NCBI GenBank assembly: GCA_937871715.1
Contig: CALMOE010000071.1
Span: forward strand, 1-50,387
Reading direction: 5' to 3'
Origin: an uncultured Geobacter sp.
Lineage (GTDB): Bacteria > Desulfobacterota > Desulfuromonadia > Geobacterales > DSM-12255
DNA: 50,387 bases
Positions 1-9,099 of this stretch are shown in pieces (position 1 is the first letter of the stretch; each line of letters starts with the position of its first letter). The notes below the pieces were generated by a model. It made no database searches and had not been told where the DNA came from. It was given only the letters and a program-made list of their open reading frames with translations. The translations under genes and the position numbers were made by a program.

Positions 1-490
1 AGCCTTTCCAGCCTTTGGCGCCGCGTCCTATGGCCACCGTCCCGGTCCTCACCAGCTCCTTCAGCCCCAGGGGGCGGAGGAGCTCCAAAATGGCGTCGAT
101 CTTGGTGGGTGAACCGGTAGCCTCGATGGTGTAGGACTTGGGGGTGACGTCGATGATCTTGGCGCGGAAGATGTCGACGATGCGCAGCACCTCAGCCCGG
201 CTATCCTCCTCGGCGGTCACCTTCACCAGGGCCATCTCCCGCTCGATGCCGCTGCCGTCGGTGAAGTCGATCACCTTAATGACATCGATCAGCTTGTTGA
301 GTTGCTTGGATATCTGCTCCAGGATCTGCTCGTCGCCGCTGGTCACCAGGGTAATGCGGGAGATGCAGTCGTCGTTGGTCGGGGCGACGGAGAGGGAGTC
401 GATGTTGAACCCCCTGCCGGAGAAGAGCGCCGCCACCCGGGATAGTACGCCGAATTCGTTTTCAACCAGCACAGAAATCGTATGCTTCAT
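1..490 (-). CDS. ilvN: Acetolactate synthase small (regulatory) subunit, 3' end at window edge
   Basis: Regulatory subunit of acetohydroxyacid synthase, which sets activity and valine feedback inhibition of the IlvB catalytic subunit in branched-chain amino acid synthesis. The minus frame opens with MKHTISVLVENEFGVLSRVA, the N-terminal ACT domain (about residues 4-75), and ends within the window at GRGAKGWKG. The 163 codons seen equal the usual IlvN length, and the next base is T, so the stop codon probably lies just outside the window. It follows ilvB with a 92-nt gap that holds a heptad-repeat element. The next gene beyond the edge is probably ilvC, by analogy with relatives. Confidence 0.95.
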   Translation of the reverse strand, partial: MKHTISVLVENEFGVLSRVAALFSGRGFNIDSLSVAPTNDDCISRITLVTSGDEQILEQISKQLNKLIDVIKVIDFTDGSGIEREMALVKVTAEEDSRAEVLRIVDIFRAKIIDVTPKSYTIEATGSPTKIDAILELLRPLGLKELVRTGTVAIGRGAKGWKG

Positions 491-512
491 GGAATTGCCT
501 CCACTTAAAACA

Positions 513-579
513 AGTAAAAAGTAAGAAGTGAGTAGTGAGCAGTCATAAGCCTTTACTGTTCACTATTCACTGTTCACTG
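513..579. repeat. Intergenic heptad-repeat element, copy 1 (ilvB-ilvN gap)
   Basis: The left arm is four consecutive 7-bp units of the type AGTAAAA/AGTGAGC (513-540). After an 11-bp spacer the right arm has three units of the type ACTGTTC/ACTATTC (555-575). The right-arm unit is close to the reverse complement of the left, so the element can fold as a long imperfect hairpin. It lies inside the ilv transcript. Confidence 0.7.
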
Positions 580-582
580 CCT

Positions 583-2283
583 CTAGGCGTTCAGAACCAT
601 CTCGTTCAGTGATGCTCCTGCCGGGACCATGGGGAGCACCTTCTCCTCCCTGGCGATCTTGAACTCCATGATAACCGGCCCCGGGGTCGCGAAGGCATTC
701 TTGATGGTCTCCTCCACCTCGTCATGCCTGGTGGCCTGGAACCCCTTGGCGCCATAGGCCTCGGCCAGCTTGATGAAGTCTATGGGGAGCTCCATGCAGG
801 TCTGTGAGTAGCGCTTGTCGAAGAATAGCTCCTGCCACTGGCGGACCATGCCGAGGAAGTTGTTGTTGAGGATGACCAGCTTGACCGGCAGCCTGTTCTG
901 CACGATTGTTGCCAGCTCCTGGATGTTCATCTGCACCCCGCCGTCGCCGCAGACGCAGATCACCTGGCGCTCGGGAAATGCAGCCTGGGCCCCCATGGCG
1001 GCAGGGAGGCCGTACCCCATGGTGCCGAGACCTCCCGAGCTGAGGAGTGTGCGGGGGGCGTTGAAGGTGAAGAACTGGGCGGTCCACATCTGGTGCTGCC
1101 CCACGTCCGTGGCCACGATGGCATCCGGGTTGGAGAGCTCGCGCAGCTTCTCGATGACATACTGGGGTTTTATGGTCAACGCAGCATGTTTGTAGGTCAA
1201 GGGGTGCTTGACCTTCCAGGAGGCAATCTCCTCCTTCCAGGGGGCCATGGCCTCCTTCAGCCTGGCGATCTTCTCCCCGTTGGCCTCGGCAACCCTGATC
1301 ATCCGCTGCAGAATCCCCTTCACGTCGCCGACGATGGGGAGGTCGACCCGGACGTTCTTCTTGATGGAGGTCGGGTCCACGTCGATGTGAATGATCTTTG
1401 CATGGGGGGCGAAGGTTGAGAGCTTGCCGGTCACCCGGTCGTCGAAACGGGCGCCGATGGCCACCAGCACATCGGTATTGGTCATGGCCATGTTGGCATA
1501 GTAGGTGCCGTGCATCCCCAGCATCCGCAGGGAATTCTCATCGCTTTCCGGAAACGCGCCGAGCCCCATGAGGGTGGTGGTCACCGGAAGCTCAAGCTGG
1601 CGGCAGAAGGCGGTCAACTCTTCTGAGGCATTCCCCAGCACCACCCCGCCGCCGACGTAGACAACCGGCTTCTTGGCGCCGAAGATCATCTCCACCGCCC
1701 GCTCGATCTGCTTGGGGTGCCCCTCCACGGTCGGCTTGTAGCTGCGCAGTTCGATGCTCTCCGGATAGGAGAACTCGGTCTGAGCAATCTGCACGTCCTT
1801 TGGGATATCCACCAGCACAGGACCGGGGCGGCCCGTACGGGCGATGTAGAAGGCCTTCTTCAGGATGGTGGCCAGCTCCCTCACGTCCTTCACCAGGAAG
1901 TTGTGCTTGGTGCAGGGACGGGTGATGCCGATGATATCCACCTCCTGGAACGCGTCGTTGCCGATGAGTGCCGTGGGGACCTGGCCGGTGATGATCACCA
2001 TGGGGATGGAGTCCATGTAGGCGGTGGCGATGCCGGTAACCGTGTTGGTAGCCCCCGGCCCGGAAGTGGCGATGGCCACCCCTACCCTGCCGGTCGCCCG
2101 GGCGTAGCCGTCAGCCGCATGCACCCCTGCCTGCTCGTGGCGGGGGAGGATATGGCGGATCTCCTTGAAGTTGTAAAGCTCGTCGTAGATATTGATAACC
2201 GTGCCCCCGGGATAGCCGAACACCAGGTCCACCCCCTCCTTCTTGAGGCACTCAAGCAGAATTCTTGCACCGTTCATTTTCAT
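583..2283 (-). CDS. ilvB: Acetolactate synthase large (catalytic) subunit
   Basis: Condenses pyruvate with pyruvate or 2-ketobutyrate using ThDP, FAD and Mg2+, the first shared step of valine, leucine and isoleucine synthesis; cytosolic. At 566 aa it has the normal length. The N-terminal ThDP domain shows VFGYPGG and the catalytic glutamate in PRHEQAGVHAADGYAR. The central FAD-binding domain lies at about 190-325. The C-terminal ThDP domain has the GDGGVQMNIQEL motif near residue 440 followed by NNNFLGMVRQWQ. The start ATG at 2283 is preceded by GGAGG with a 5-nt spacer, which favours it over the ATG two codons downstream. It sits between ilvD (upstream) and ilvN (downstream) in one operon. 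Confidence 0.97.
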   Translation of the reverse strand: MKMNGARILLECLKKEGVDLVFGYPGGTVINIYDELYNFKEIRHILPRHEQAGVHAADGYARATGRVGVAIATSGPGATNTVTGIATAYMDSIPMVIITGQVPTALIGNDAFQEVDIIGITRPCTKHNFLVKDVRELATILKKAFYIARTGRPGPVLVDIPKDVQIAQTEFSYPESIELRSYKPTVEGHPKQIERAVEMIFGAKKPVVYVGGGVVLGNASEELTAFCRQLELPVTTTLMGLGAFPESDENSLRMLGMHGTYYANMAMTNTDVLVAIGARFDDRVTGKLSTFAPHAKIIHIDVDPTSIKKNVRVDLPIVGDVKGILQRMIRVAEANGEKIARLKEAMAPWKEEIASWKVKHPLTYKHAALTIKPQYVIEKLRELSNPDAIVATDVGQHQMWTAQFFTFNAPRTLLSSGGLGTMGYGLPAAMGAQAAFPERQVICVCGDGGVQMNIQELATIVQNRLPVKLVILNNNFLGMVRQWQELFFDKRYSQTCMELPIDFIKLAEAYGAKGFQATRHDEVEETIKNAFATPGPVIMEFKIAREEKVLPMVPAGASLNEMVLNA

Positions 2284-2299
2284 ATAAGCCTCCAGAAAC

Positions 2300-2378
2300 G
2301 GCTCAGGTCTCAGGTCTCAGGGCTCAGGGGGCAACTGTTTCTGCCTCTCCTTTAGCCTTCAGCCATTCGCCTTAAGCC
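2300..2378. repeat. Intergenic heptad-repeat element, copy 2 (ilvD-ilvB gap)
   Basis: Four tandem units GGCTCAG/GTCTCAG/GTCTCAG/GGCTCAG (2300-2327), a spacer, then four units CCTTTAG/CCTTCAG/CCATTCG/CCTTAAG (2349-2376). The unit length (7 bp) and two-arm layout match the element between ilvB and ilvN, but the unit sequence differs. It fills almost the whole 102-bp gap. Confidence 0.7.
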
Positions 2379-2385
2379 GGAGTTG

Positions 2386-4047
2386 TCAATCTGCCGTAGT
2401 TACTGCGCCGGTGTGGGCCGAGGTGACGACTTTCGCATACCTGGCCAGCCACCCCCCCTTGATCTTCGGTTCGGGGCGGACCCACTTCGCCTGACGATCT
2501 GCCAGGATCTCGTCGCTCACGAGAAGTTCCAGTTTCCGATTGGGGATGTCCAGCCGTATCCTGTCACCCTCCGCCACGAAGGCAATCGGGCCACCCTCGG
2601 CTGCCTCGGGTGAGATGTGGCCGATGCAGGGGCCGCGTGTGCCGCCGGAGAAGCGGCCGTCGGTGATCAGGGCCACCGAGTCCCCCAGCCCCATCCCCAT
2701 GATGGCTGCTGTCGGTGCAAGCATCTCCCGCATACCCGGACCACCCTTGGGCCCCTCGTAGCGAATCACAACCACGTCGCCGGAGACGATCTTCCCCTCC
2801 ATGATGGCCGCCATGGCCGACTCTTCCGTCTCGAAGCAGCGGGCAGTCCCCTCGAACTGCATCATCGGGGCGGATACGCCGGACTGCTTGACAACCGCCC
2901 CCTTCGGCGCAAGGTTGCCGAAGAGGACAGCTATCCCTCCTTCCTTCTTCACGGGGTTGTCCAGGGAGCGGATCACCGTGTCATCGATATTTTCAACGCT
3001 GGCGGCCAGCTCCAGGGTAGAGAGGCCGAAGAGAGTCGGGTTGTCCTTGATCTTGTCGCCGAGCTGCTTCAGCACGCCGGCAACCCCGCCGGCCACGTCC
3101 AGGTCTTCCATGAAGTGCTCCCCTGCCGGGTTCATGGAGGCAAGCTGGGGGGTCTCCTTGGCCAGGATGTCGAAGGTCTCCAGGGGGAGCTCCACGCCGG
3201 CCTCCCTGGCAATGGCGAGCAGATGCAGGACGGTATTTGATGAGCCCCCAAGGGCCAGGTCGACGCGGATGGCGTTCTCGAAAGCCTCCCTTGTCAGGAT
3301 GGAGCGGGGGGTGACGTTATTCCTTACCAGTTCGACGATCTTCTCCCCCGAGGCGTAGGCGATGCGTCGCTTCAGTGCAGAGACCGCCAGGGCGGTGCCG
3401 CAGCGGGGGAGGCTCATACCCAGGGTCTCGGTGAGAATGGCCATTGTATTGGCGGTGAAGAGCCCCTGGCAGGAGCCCATCCCCGGGCAGGCGTTGTCCT
3501 CGCAGACCTTCAGCTCCTTCTCGTCGATCACCCCGGCCTTGTAGCGGGCCATGGCCTCGAAGGTGTCGGTGACAAAGGAGTATTTGCGCCCGGCCGAACC
3601 GCGGCCGCTCATCATCGGCCCGGCGGTCACCACGATGCAGGGGATGTCCAGTCGGGCGGCGGCCATGAGCATGCCGGGGGTGATCTTGTCGCAGTTGGTG
3701 AGGAGGACCAGGCCGTCCAGGCGATGGGCCTCGGCCACCGACTCGACCATGTCGGCGATCAGTTCTCGGGTGGGGAGGGAGTAGTGCATACCCTTGTGCC
3801 CCATGGAGATGCCGTCGCAGACCCCTGGTATGCCGAAGAAAAGGGAGTAGCCGCCAGCCGAGTGGACCCCCTTCTCGATGAAGCGCTCCAGGTCGCGCAT
3901 CCCCACGTGGCCGGGGATGAGGTCGGTAAAACTGGTGGCCACGCCGATGAACGGCTTGTCCATGGCGCTGTCCGGCATGCCGGTCCCCTTGAGCAGTGCC
4001 CGGTGGGGTGTCCTTTCCAGCCCTTTTGTTATGGTATCGCTCCGCAT
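2386..4047 (-). CDS. ilvD: Dihydroxy-acid dehydratase
   Basis: Fe-S enzyme that dehydrates 2,3-dihydroxy-isovalerate and -methylvalerate to the 2-keto acids, third step of branched-chain amino acid synthesis. 553 aa from the chosen start. Family signatures visible are [16 protein letters not shown], the cluster cysteine region [16 protein letters not shown], and near the C-terminus [21 protein letters not shown] possible start four codons upstream (4059) has no ribosome site, while the ATG at 4047 has GGAG 7 nt upstream and gives the family N-terminus [20 protein letters not shown]. First gene of the operon, with a good sigma-70 promoter at 4163-4191 and a leader of about 110 nt. Confidence 0.96.
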   Translation of the reverse strand: MRSDTITKGLERTPHRALLKGTGMPDSAMDKPFIGVATSFTDLIPGHVGMRDLERFIEKGVHSAGGYSLFFGIPGVCDGISMGHKGMHYSLPTRELIADMVESVAEAHRLDGLVLLTNCDKITPGMLMAAARLDIPCIVVTAGPMMSGRGSAGRKYSFVTDTFEAMARYKAGVIDEKELKVCEDNACPGMGSCQGLFTANTMAILTETLGMSLPRCGTALAVSALKRRIAYASGEKIVELVRNNVTPRSILTREAFENAIRVDLALGGSSNTVLHLLAIAREAGVELPLETFDILAKETPQLASMNPAGEHFMEDLDVAGGVAGVLKQLGDKIKDNPTLFGLSTLELAASVENIDDTVIRSLDNPVKKEGGIAVLFGNLAPKGAVVKQSGVSAPMMQFEGTARCFETEESAMAAIMEGKIVSGDVVVIRYEGPKGGPGMREMLAPTAAIMGMGLGDSVALITDGRFSGGTRGPCIGHISPEAAEGGPIAFVAEGDRIRLDIPNRKLELLVSDEILADRQAKWVRPEPKIKGGWLARYAKVVTSAHTGAVTTAD

Positions 4048-4162
4048 ATGCTTCTCCATGCTGATGGTGTCGCCGGGGGAAAGTTCGGCCCGGCCGAAAA
4101 AATGTCAGGCAGACTAAAACCCGCGTCTTTCAGGCAGGTTAGGTCAATTGAGTGAACGAACA

Positions 4163-4191
4163 AGATAATACAACTTCACATATACTGTCAA
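4163..4191 (-). promoter_or_regulatory. Sigma-70 promoter of the ilvD-ilvB-ilvN operon
   Basis: On the minus strand a perfect -35 TTGACA (4186-4191) is followed by a 17-nt spacer and a -10 TTATCT (4163-4168). It lies about 110 nt upstream of the ilvD start. I see no obvious leader peptide rich in Ile/Leu/Val codons and no terminator in the leader, so attenuation control is not supported. Confidence 0.7.
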
Positions 4192-4217
4192 CAAATTCGC
4201 AACACCGTTATGGAGAG

Positions 4218-4556
4218 CTAGCGGAGGAGAAACTGGTGCAGGAGTGCCGCGCCAACCCAGACGGCGCACCCCGCGCCGAGGGCGTCGCCGAGGGGGATGC
4301 CACGGCGCAGACAGAGCCAAAGAATGCCGAAGAAAAAGAGTGTCGGGACCACACCGAAGAAGACGCCACCCACGTAGGAGGTAAGCGCCTCCTTCTCCCG
4401 GGGGTTGTCGAAGTGAAGCCAGAGCAGGACTATTAGGGAGGTGAGGGGCATGGTGGCTATCAGCCCCGCCAGGGGTGGGTGCCGCCGCCCCAGCCAGACG
4501 CAGGAGATTATAACCAGATTGGAGATGAGGAGCTTCAGGAAAAAAGTGCGTGTCAT
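4218..4556 (-). CDS. DUF3147-family small membrane protein
   Basis: 112-aa integral membrane protein of unknown function. Hydrophobic segments at about residues 5-22, 28-47, 62-83 and 90-108 predict four membrane helices, with short charged loops such as HFDNPREKEA. The sequence resembles the DUF3147 group (small inner-membrane proteins). The start codon overlaps the tsaB stop by 4 nt, so it is translationally coupled and the last gene of the rpsB-side block. No substrate or partner can be read from the sequence. Confidence 0.75.
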   Translation of the reverse strand: MTRTFFLKLLISNLVIISCVWLGRRHPPLAGLIATMPLTSLIVLLWLHFDNPREKEALTSYVGGVFFGVVPTLFFFGILWLCLRRGIPLGDALGAGCAVWVGAALLHQFLLR

Positions 4557-5230
4557 CGCCGGCTAAGCTCCGCCTCGGAGAGGCGCAGGTAGCGGGGGAG
4601 AAGCTGTGCCGGAGGGGTCCCCCCCCCCCTGGCGAACACCTCCAGTGCCAGCTCCGTCCCGGCTGAGGCTCTGGGATGGTGCAGATCCCCCTCGGCGAAC
4701 TGGGCTCTCCCCCCCATGATCTCTTCGATCAGCTCCCGGTAGCGGAGGGCGCCGTCCCCGAGAAAAAGGGCGCTCCCCTCGATGCCGCGGAGGAAGAGAG
4801 CCGGATCGGCGGCAGCCTCGCTAACCACCGGCTCACGGCCTACCCTGAAATCGTAGACGGCGGCGTAAACTTCCCCCTTGCGGGCGTCGAACATGGGGGA
4901 AACCGGGATTTGGCTCTGCCTGGCATTCATGGCAAGGAGGGCGAGGGAGGAGATGGGGACCACGGGCTTGCCCGTGGCCAGCGCAAGCCCCTTCACCATG
5001 GCGATGCCAACCCTCAGGCCGGTGAAAGCTCCCGGTCCGACTGTGACGGCGAAAAAATCCATGTCAGCCGGTGTCAATCGGGCTCCTGAAAAGAGGGCGC
5101 TGACGGCCGGAGCGAGACGGGCAGCGGTGGTCGGCCCGGCCACCCCACCATCCTGGGCAAGAATTCCGGAGCCGTCTCCGATGGCCATGCTGTAGACCGA
5201 GGTGGATGTGTCGAGGATGAAGAACTTCAT
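4553..5230 (-). CDS. tsaB: tRNA threonylcarbamoyladenosine biosynthesis protein TsaB
   Basis: Scaffold subunit that partners TsaD (and TsaE) in making t6A at position 37 of ANN-decoding tRNAs; an ASKHA-fold protein. 225 aa. The N-terminus MKFFILDTSTSVYSMAIGDG and the segment VTVGPGAFTGLRVGIAMVKGLA (about residues 64-85) are diagnostic. Odd feature: the coding strand has an uninterrupted run of 11 G residues (plus-strand C run 4619-4629), read as Arg-Gly-Gly-Gly in the last quarter of the protein and prone to slippage. rseP ends 7 nt upstream, and the DUF3147 gene overlaps the 3' end. Confidence 0.93.
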   Translation of the reverse strand: MKFFILDTSTSVYSMAIGDGSGILAQDGGVAGPTTAARLAPAVSALFSGARLTPADMDFFAVTVGPGAFTGLRVGIAMVKGLALATGKPVVPISSLALLAMNARQSQIPVSPMFDARKGEVYAAVYDFRVGREPVVSEAAADPALFLRGIEGSALFLGDGALRYRELIEEIMGGRAQFAEGDLHHPRASAGTELALEVFARGGGTPPAQLLPRYLRLSEAELSRR

Positions 5231-5237
5231 GGCCGCC

Positions 5238-6305
5238 TTACCCCTGCTTGAAGATGTATCGGACGATGTCGTTGTAGAAGGCCAGCACCATCAGGCTCAA
5301 AAGGAGCACCAGTCCGACCTGCTGGGCCATCTCCCTGACCCGCATGCTCACAGGCTTGCGGAAGATCAGCTCCCAGGTGAAGAAGAAGAGATGGCCACCG
5401 TCGAGAATCGGTACCGGCAGAAGGTTCAGCACCCCAAGGTTGATGGAGAGGAGTGCCATGAATGCCAGGAAGCTAACCCCTCCTGCGGTGGCCTGCTCCC
5501 CTGCCATCTTGGCGATCATGATCGGTCCGCCTACCGTGTCCAGGGGGACTACCCGCTCCAGCATCTTGAGGATGGAGACGATGGTCAGATTGATCACCTT
5601 CCAGCACTGCTCCCCCCCCCTGATGATGGCCTGGCCCGGGGGGAAACGGTCAGTAACCATCTCGCCCGCGGCGATGACTCCGATGGCCGGGTAGGAGATC
5701 TTCTCGCCGAAGAGATTCTTCCCCTGCCTGGTCTCAGGGGTGATGCGGAATAGAATTGTCTCCCCCCCCCTTCTTACGCGAATATCCAGGGGAGCCCCCT
5801 TGCTGTCGGCAACCATGGAGGAGAATTCGTCCCAGCGGCTTACATCCCGGCCGTTAACAGCCTCCACCCTGTCGCCAACCATCACCCCGGCTGCTGCAGC
5901 CGGCTTGCCGGCGACCACTTCGCCGATCCTGGTGGTGGCTGCGGGGACGCCTATCATGTAGATGGAGATAAAGAGCAGAAGGGCGAAGAGGAGGTTGAAG
6001 ACCGGGCCGGCGGCGACGATGACGATCCGCTTCAGAGGGTGCTTCCCCATGAAGGAGCGGGGGAGATCCTCATCGCTAAGCTCGGCGTCCGGACTCTCGC
6101 CGACCATCTTCACATACCCACCCAGGGGGAAGGCGGAGACCAGGTACTCGGTCTCGCCGAACTGCTTCCCCACAAGCTTGGGGCCGAAGCCGAGGGAGAA
6201 CTTCTCCACCCCGACTCCGAACAGCTTGGCGAAGAGGAAGTGCCCCAACTCGTGGACGAAAATGAGAAGACCTAGGACGACAACAGCTGAAATGACATAG
6301 ATCAT
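5238..6305 (-). CDS. rseP: Site-2 intramembrane zinc metalloprotease RseP
   Basis: Inner-membrane protease that cleaves anti-sigma factors and signal-peptide remnants in envelope stress signalling. 355 aa. Zinc motif HELGH lies in TM1 ([15 protein letters not shown], about residue 18). A periplasmic PDZ domain spans about 115-200, and the second zinc-ligand motif [12 protein letters not shown] is near residue 295. The start overlaps the dxr stop by 4 nt (ATGA type). Two long C runs on the plus strand (8 and 9 bases, near 5610 and 5765) lie in the coding region. dxr-rseP linkage is usual in bacteria. Confidence 0.96.
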   Translation of the reverse strand: MIYVISAVVVLGLLIFVHELGHFLFAKLFGVGVEKFSLGFGPKLVGKQFGETEYLVSAFPLGGYVKMVGESPDAELSDEDLPRSFMGKHPLKRIVIVAAGPVFNLLFALLLFISIYMIGVPAATTRIGEVVAGKPAAAAGVMVGDRVEAVNGRDVSRWDEFSSMVADSKGAPLDIRVRRGGETILFRITPETRQGKNLFGEKISYPAIGVIAAGEMVTDRFPPGQAIIRGGEQCWKVINLTIVSILKMLERVVPLDTVGGPIMIAKMAGEQATAGGVSFLAFMALLSINLGVLNLLPVPILDGGHLFFFTWELIFRKPVSMRVREMAQQVGLVLLLSLMVLAFYNDIVRYIFKQG

Positions 6306-7456
6306 GCCGGCAAAAGCTCCCTGGTTTTAGTGCGGCTCCAGACGTCCGCCTCAAGCACGTCGGCGATGGAACCGAGATCGTGGGGCAGATGGCTCTCCAT
6401 CACCCTCTCGATCAGTGCGGCTATGCCGCTGAAGCCGATCCTCCCCTGGAGGAATGCCTCCACGGCGACCTCGTTGGCGGCGTTCATCACAGCCGGCATG
6501 CTCTCCCCCTCGGCCAGGGCCCGGTAGGCAAGCCCCAGGCAGGGGAAGCGCTCCATGTCCGGCTTGAAAAAGGTCAGCCCGGAGAGCTCGGTAAGATCCA
6601 GGGGCTTCACCCCGCTAGGGACCCGCTCCGGGTAGGTGAGGGCATAGGCGATGGGGGCCTTCATGTCCGGTGTGCCGAGCTGGGCAATGACGCATCCGTC
6701 AACGTACTCAACCATGGAGTGGATGATGCTCTGGGGGTGGATGTTGACCGCGATCCGCTCGGCAGGGAGGTCAAAGAGCCACCTGGCCTCGATAACCTCC
6801 AGCCCCTTGTTCATCATGGTGGCCGAATCGATGGAGATCTTCTTCCCCATGCTCCAGTTCGGGTGGTTGAGGGCATCGGCCACGGTCACCCGCTGCAGCA
6901 TCTCCGTCGGGGTATTGAGAAAGGGACCGCCGGAGGCGGTGAGGATGATCCTGGAGATGTCGTGGCTGCGGTGCCCCTCCATGGACTGGAATACGGCGCT
7001 GTGCTCGCTGTCCACCGGGTAGAGCCTCACTTCGTGGCGCTCCACCAGATCCATGATGAGATGGCCGGCGGTGACCAGGGTCTCCTTGTTGGCCAGGGCC
7101 AGATCTTTGCCGGCCTTGATGGCCGCGGCGGTCGGCACCAGCCCGGCGGCTCCGACTATTGCTGCGACCACCATCTCGGTTTCGGGGAGGGTCGCAGCGG
7201 CTATCAGCCCCTCCACGCCGGACATGATCTCGGTGGAGCACCCGGTGGGGAGCATGTCTCGCAGCTCCCCTGCCAGCTCCTCGTTCTGAACGACTGCCAG
7301 CCGCGGGGAGAATCTCCGGACCTGCGCTGCCAGCAGCTCGATGTTGGATCCAGCGGTAAGAGCCTCCACCCTGAACCTCTCCCCATGGGCGACGACGATA
7401 TCAAGGGTGCTGGTGCCGATGGATCCAGTTGAACCGAGTATGGTGAGATGTTTCAT
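6302..7456 (-). CDS. dxr: 1-deoxy-D-xylulose 5-phosphate reductoisomerase
   Basis: NADPH-dependent conversion of DXP to MEP, the committed step of the non-mevalonate isoprenoid pathway; cytosolic. 384 aa, normal length. The N-terminus [20 protein letters not shown] is the Rossmann dinucleotide site. Metal and substrate motifs include [12 protein letters not shown] and [12 protein letters not shown], with the catalytic segment [22 protein letters not shown]. It lies between cdsA and rseP and supplies the pathway that feeds UppS, encoded two genes upstream. No strong ribosome site is seen at 7456. Confidence 0.97.
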   Translation of the reverse strand: MKHLTILGSTGSIGTSTLDIVVAHGERFRVEALTAGSNIELLAAQVRRFSPRLAVVQNEELAGELRDMLPTGCSTEIMSGVEGLIAAATLPETEMVVAAIVGAAGLVPTAAAIKAGKDLALANKETLVTAGHLIMDLVERHEVRLYPVDSEHSAVFQSMEGHRSHDISRIILTASGGPFLNTPTEMLQRVTVADALNHPNWSMGKKISIDSATMMNKGLEVIEARWLFDLPAERIAVNIHPQSIIHSMVEYVDGCVIAQLGTPDMKAPIAYALTYPERVPSGVKPLDLTELSGLTFFKPDMERFPCLGLAYRALAEGESMPAVMNAANEVAVEAFLQGRIGFSGIAALIERVMESHLPHDLGSIADVLEADVWSRTKTRELLPA

Positions 7457-7509
7457 ATGCAGTGCCCGACGCTATTTTTGGCTGGTGACGTTTCTCTTCC
7501 TGTCGTAGC

Positions 7510-8295
7510 CTACAGCAGGGTGGAGAAGTACCAGATTACCGGTGCGGCGAAGATGATGCTGTCCAGACGGTCAAGGACGCCACCGTGCCCGGGGATGATG
7601 TTTCCCGAATCCTTCACGCCGCAGCTCCTCTTGAGGAGGGACTCGAACAGGTCACCCACCTGGCCGAAGATGCCGACCACGACCGCCGCGGCAATGCAGA
7701 GGGGGATCCCCAACTGGGGGAAGAAGATGGCGCGGAACAGCAGGGAGCCCACCAGGGAGCCGGCTATCCCCCCCAGCGCCCCTTCTATGCTCTTGTTCGG
7801 GCTGACCGCCGGATAGAGCTTGCGTCTCCCCAGCATGGAACCCACGTAATAGGCTGCGCTGTCCCCCGACATGACTATGAACATCATGAGGAAGATCCAC
7901 TGCACACCCAGGTGGCCGGAGCGGAGCATGACCAGGTAACCGAGGAGCAGCGGCACATAGAGGATGCCGAAGACCATGATGCCGCACTCTGCGGCGACCT
8001 GGCGGATATCCTTGAAGCGGAAGAGGTAGTAAGTGGAGGCAGACAGGACGAAGAGTGTGATGGCAACTATGACGTAGTGCCAGCTGCGGAGGTGGAACAG
8101 GTAGGTGACTCCGGCGCCGTAGAGGGCCGTGACCACCCCCGGGAGTTCCCTCCCGGGGAGAGCCATGCGGCAGTACTCCAAAAGGCCTATGAAAGCCATC
8201 AGGCAGATGAATACGGCAAACAGGAAGGCGCTCCCCTTGAGTAGCAAGAGTATCAGCAGGGGGAGGGCGACAGCGGCGGACAGTAACCGTTTGAT
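7510..8295 (-). CDS. cdsA: Phosphatidate cytidylyltransferase (CDP-diglyceride synthase)
   Basis: Makes CDP-diacylglycerol from CTP and phosphatidic acid in the inner membrane. The C-terminal signature KDSGNIIPGHGGVLDRLDS and SPNKSIEGALGG are diagnostic, with about eight predicted membrane helices. No ATG or GTG opens the frame. The first in-frame TTG (8247) would remove the first half of TM1 and has no ribosome site. At 8295 an in-frame ATC begins a family-typical N-terminus (xKRLLSAAVALPLLILLLLK), and AAGGAG lies 7 nt upstream, directly after the uppS stop. I therefore place the start at ATC (261 aa). A base error of ATG to ATC would look the same. Confidence 0.85.
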   Translation of the reverse strand: MKRLLSAAVALPLLILLLLKGSAFLFAVFICLMAFIGLLEYCRMALPGRELPGVVTALYGAGVTYLFHLRSWHYVIVAITLFVLSASTYYLFRFKDIRQVAAECGIMVFGILYVPLLLGYLVMLRSGHLGVQWIFLMMFIVMSGDSAAYYVGSMLGRRKLYPAVSPNKSIEGALGGIAGSLVGSLLFRAIFFPQLGIPLCIAAAVVVGIFGQVGDLFESLLKRSCGVKDSGNIIPGHGGVLDRLDSIIFAAPVIWYFSTLL

Positions 8296-8311
8296 GGGCT
8301 TTCTCCTTGGG

Positions 8312-9061
8312 TCAGCTCCTGGCCTTGATCTGGTCGCCTGTCAGGCCGAAGCGGCGCTCGCGCGACTGGAAGTCGGCGATCGCCCTGAGGAGCTCCTGAC
8401 GATTGAAGTCCGGCCAGTTGATGTCGGTGAAGTAGAGTTCCGCATAGGCAAGCTGCCAGAGGAGAAAGTTGCTGATTCGCATCTCCCCGCTGGTCCTGAC
8501 AAGCAGATCCGGATCTGGCAGGCCGGCGGTGTACAGATAATCGGCGAAGACGGCTTCGTTAACACTCTCTGCAGACAGCCTCCCGGCAGCGATGTCAGCG
8601 GCGACCCGGCCAACCGCATGGAGGATCTCCTGGCGGGAACCGTAGGAGAGGGCCAGGGTCAGGGTCAGGCCGGTGTTGCTTGCGGTAAATGCCATCGCTT
8701 CCTCAAGTTCGCGGCTGATCTCCTCCGGCAGGTCACCCCTGTTGCCGATAACGTTGAAGCGGATGTTGTCTCGCATCATCCTCGGCACTTCCGACTGGAT
8801 GTACTTCTTGAGGAGGTTCATCAGGGCGCTCACCTCCGCCGTGGGGCGAGACCAGTTCTCGGCTGAGAAGGCAAACAGGGTGAGGTAGGCGATCCCCAGC
8901 CTGGAGCATTCGGTAACCACCATCCTCACCGTCTCGGCACCCTTGCGGTGCCCCATGAGGCGTGGGAGCATGCGGGCCTTGGCCCACCTGCCGTTGCCAT
9001 CCATGATTATTGCCAGGTGATGTGGCATTTTCCCGGTGGCGACCGCTGTCACATCAGTCAT
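8312..9061 (-). CDS. uppS: Undecaprenyl diphosphate synthase (cis-prenyltransferase)
   Basis: Adds eight isoprene units to farnesyl diphosphate to make the C55 carrier lipid precursor for peptidoglycan and surface glycans. 249 aa. Signature HLAIIMDGNGRWAKAR with the catalytic Asp, then GHRKGAETVR, LTLFAFSAENW, and the C-terminal DLLVRTSGEMRISNFLLWQ and FTDINWPDF. The ATG at 9061 adds 11 residues before the conserved core; the ATG at 9028 is a possible alternative. Ribosome sites are weak for both. The frr terminator lies just upstream, so uppS needs readthrough or its own promoter, which I could not identify. Confidence 0.96.
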   Translation of the reverse strand: MTDVTAVATGKMPHHLAIIMDGNGRWAKARMLPRLMGHRKGAETVRMVVTECSRLGIAYLTLFAFSAENWSRPTAEVSALMNLLKKYIQSEVPRMMRDNIRFNVIGNRGDLPEEISRELEEAMAFTASNTGLTLTLALSYGSRQEILHAVGRVAADIAAGRLSAESVNEAVFADYLYTAGLPDPDLLVRTSGEMRISNFLLWQLAYAELYFTDINWPDFNRQELLRAIADFQSRERRFGLTGDQIKARS

Positions 9062-9099
9062 CTAGGAGGGTCTCCGTTGGTACTCTTCGAATCTGAAAC

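Noticed and set aside
4047-4155. Attenuator leader peptide in the ilvD leader
   Set aside because: No short ORF rich in Ile, Val or Leu codons and no terminator/antiterminator pair could be found.
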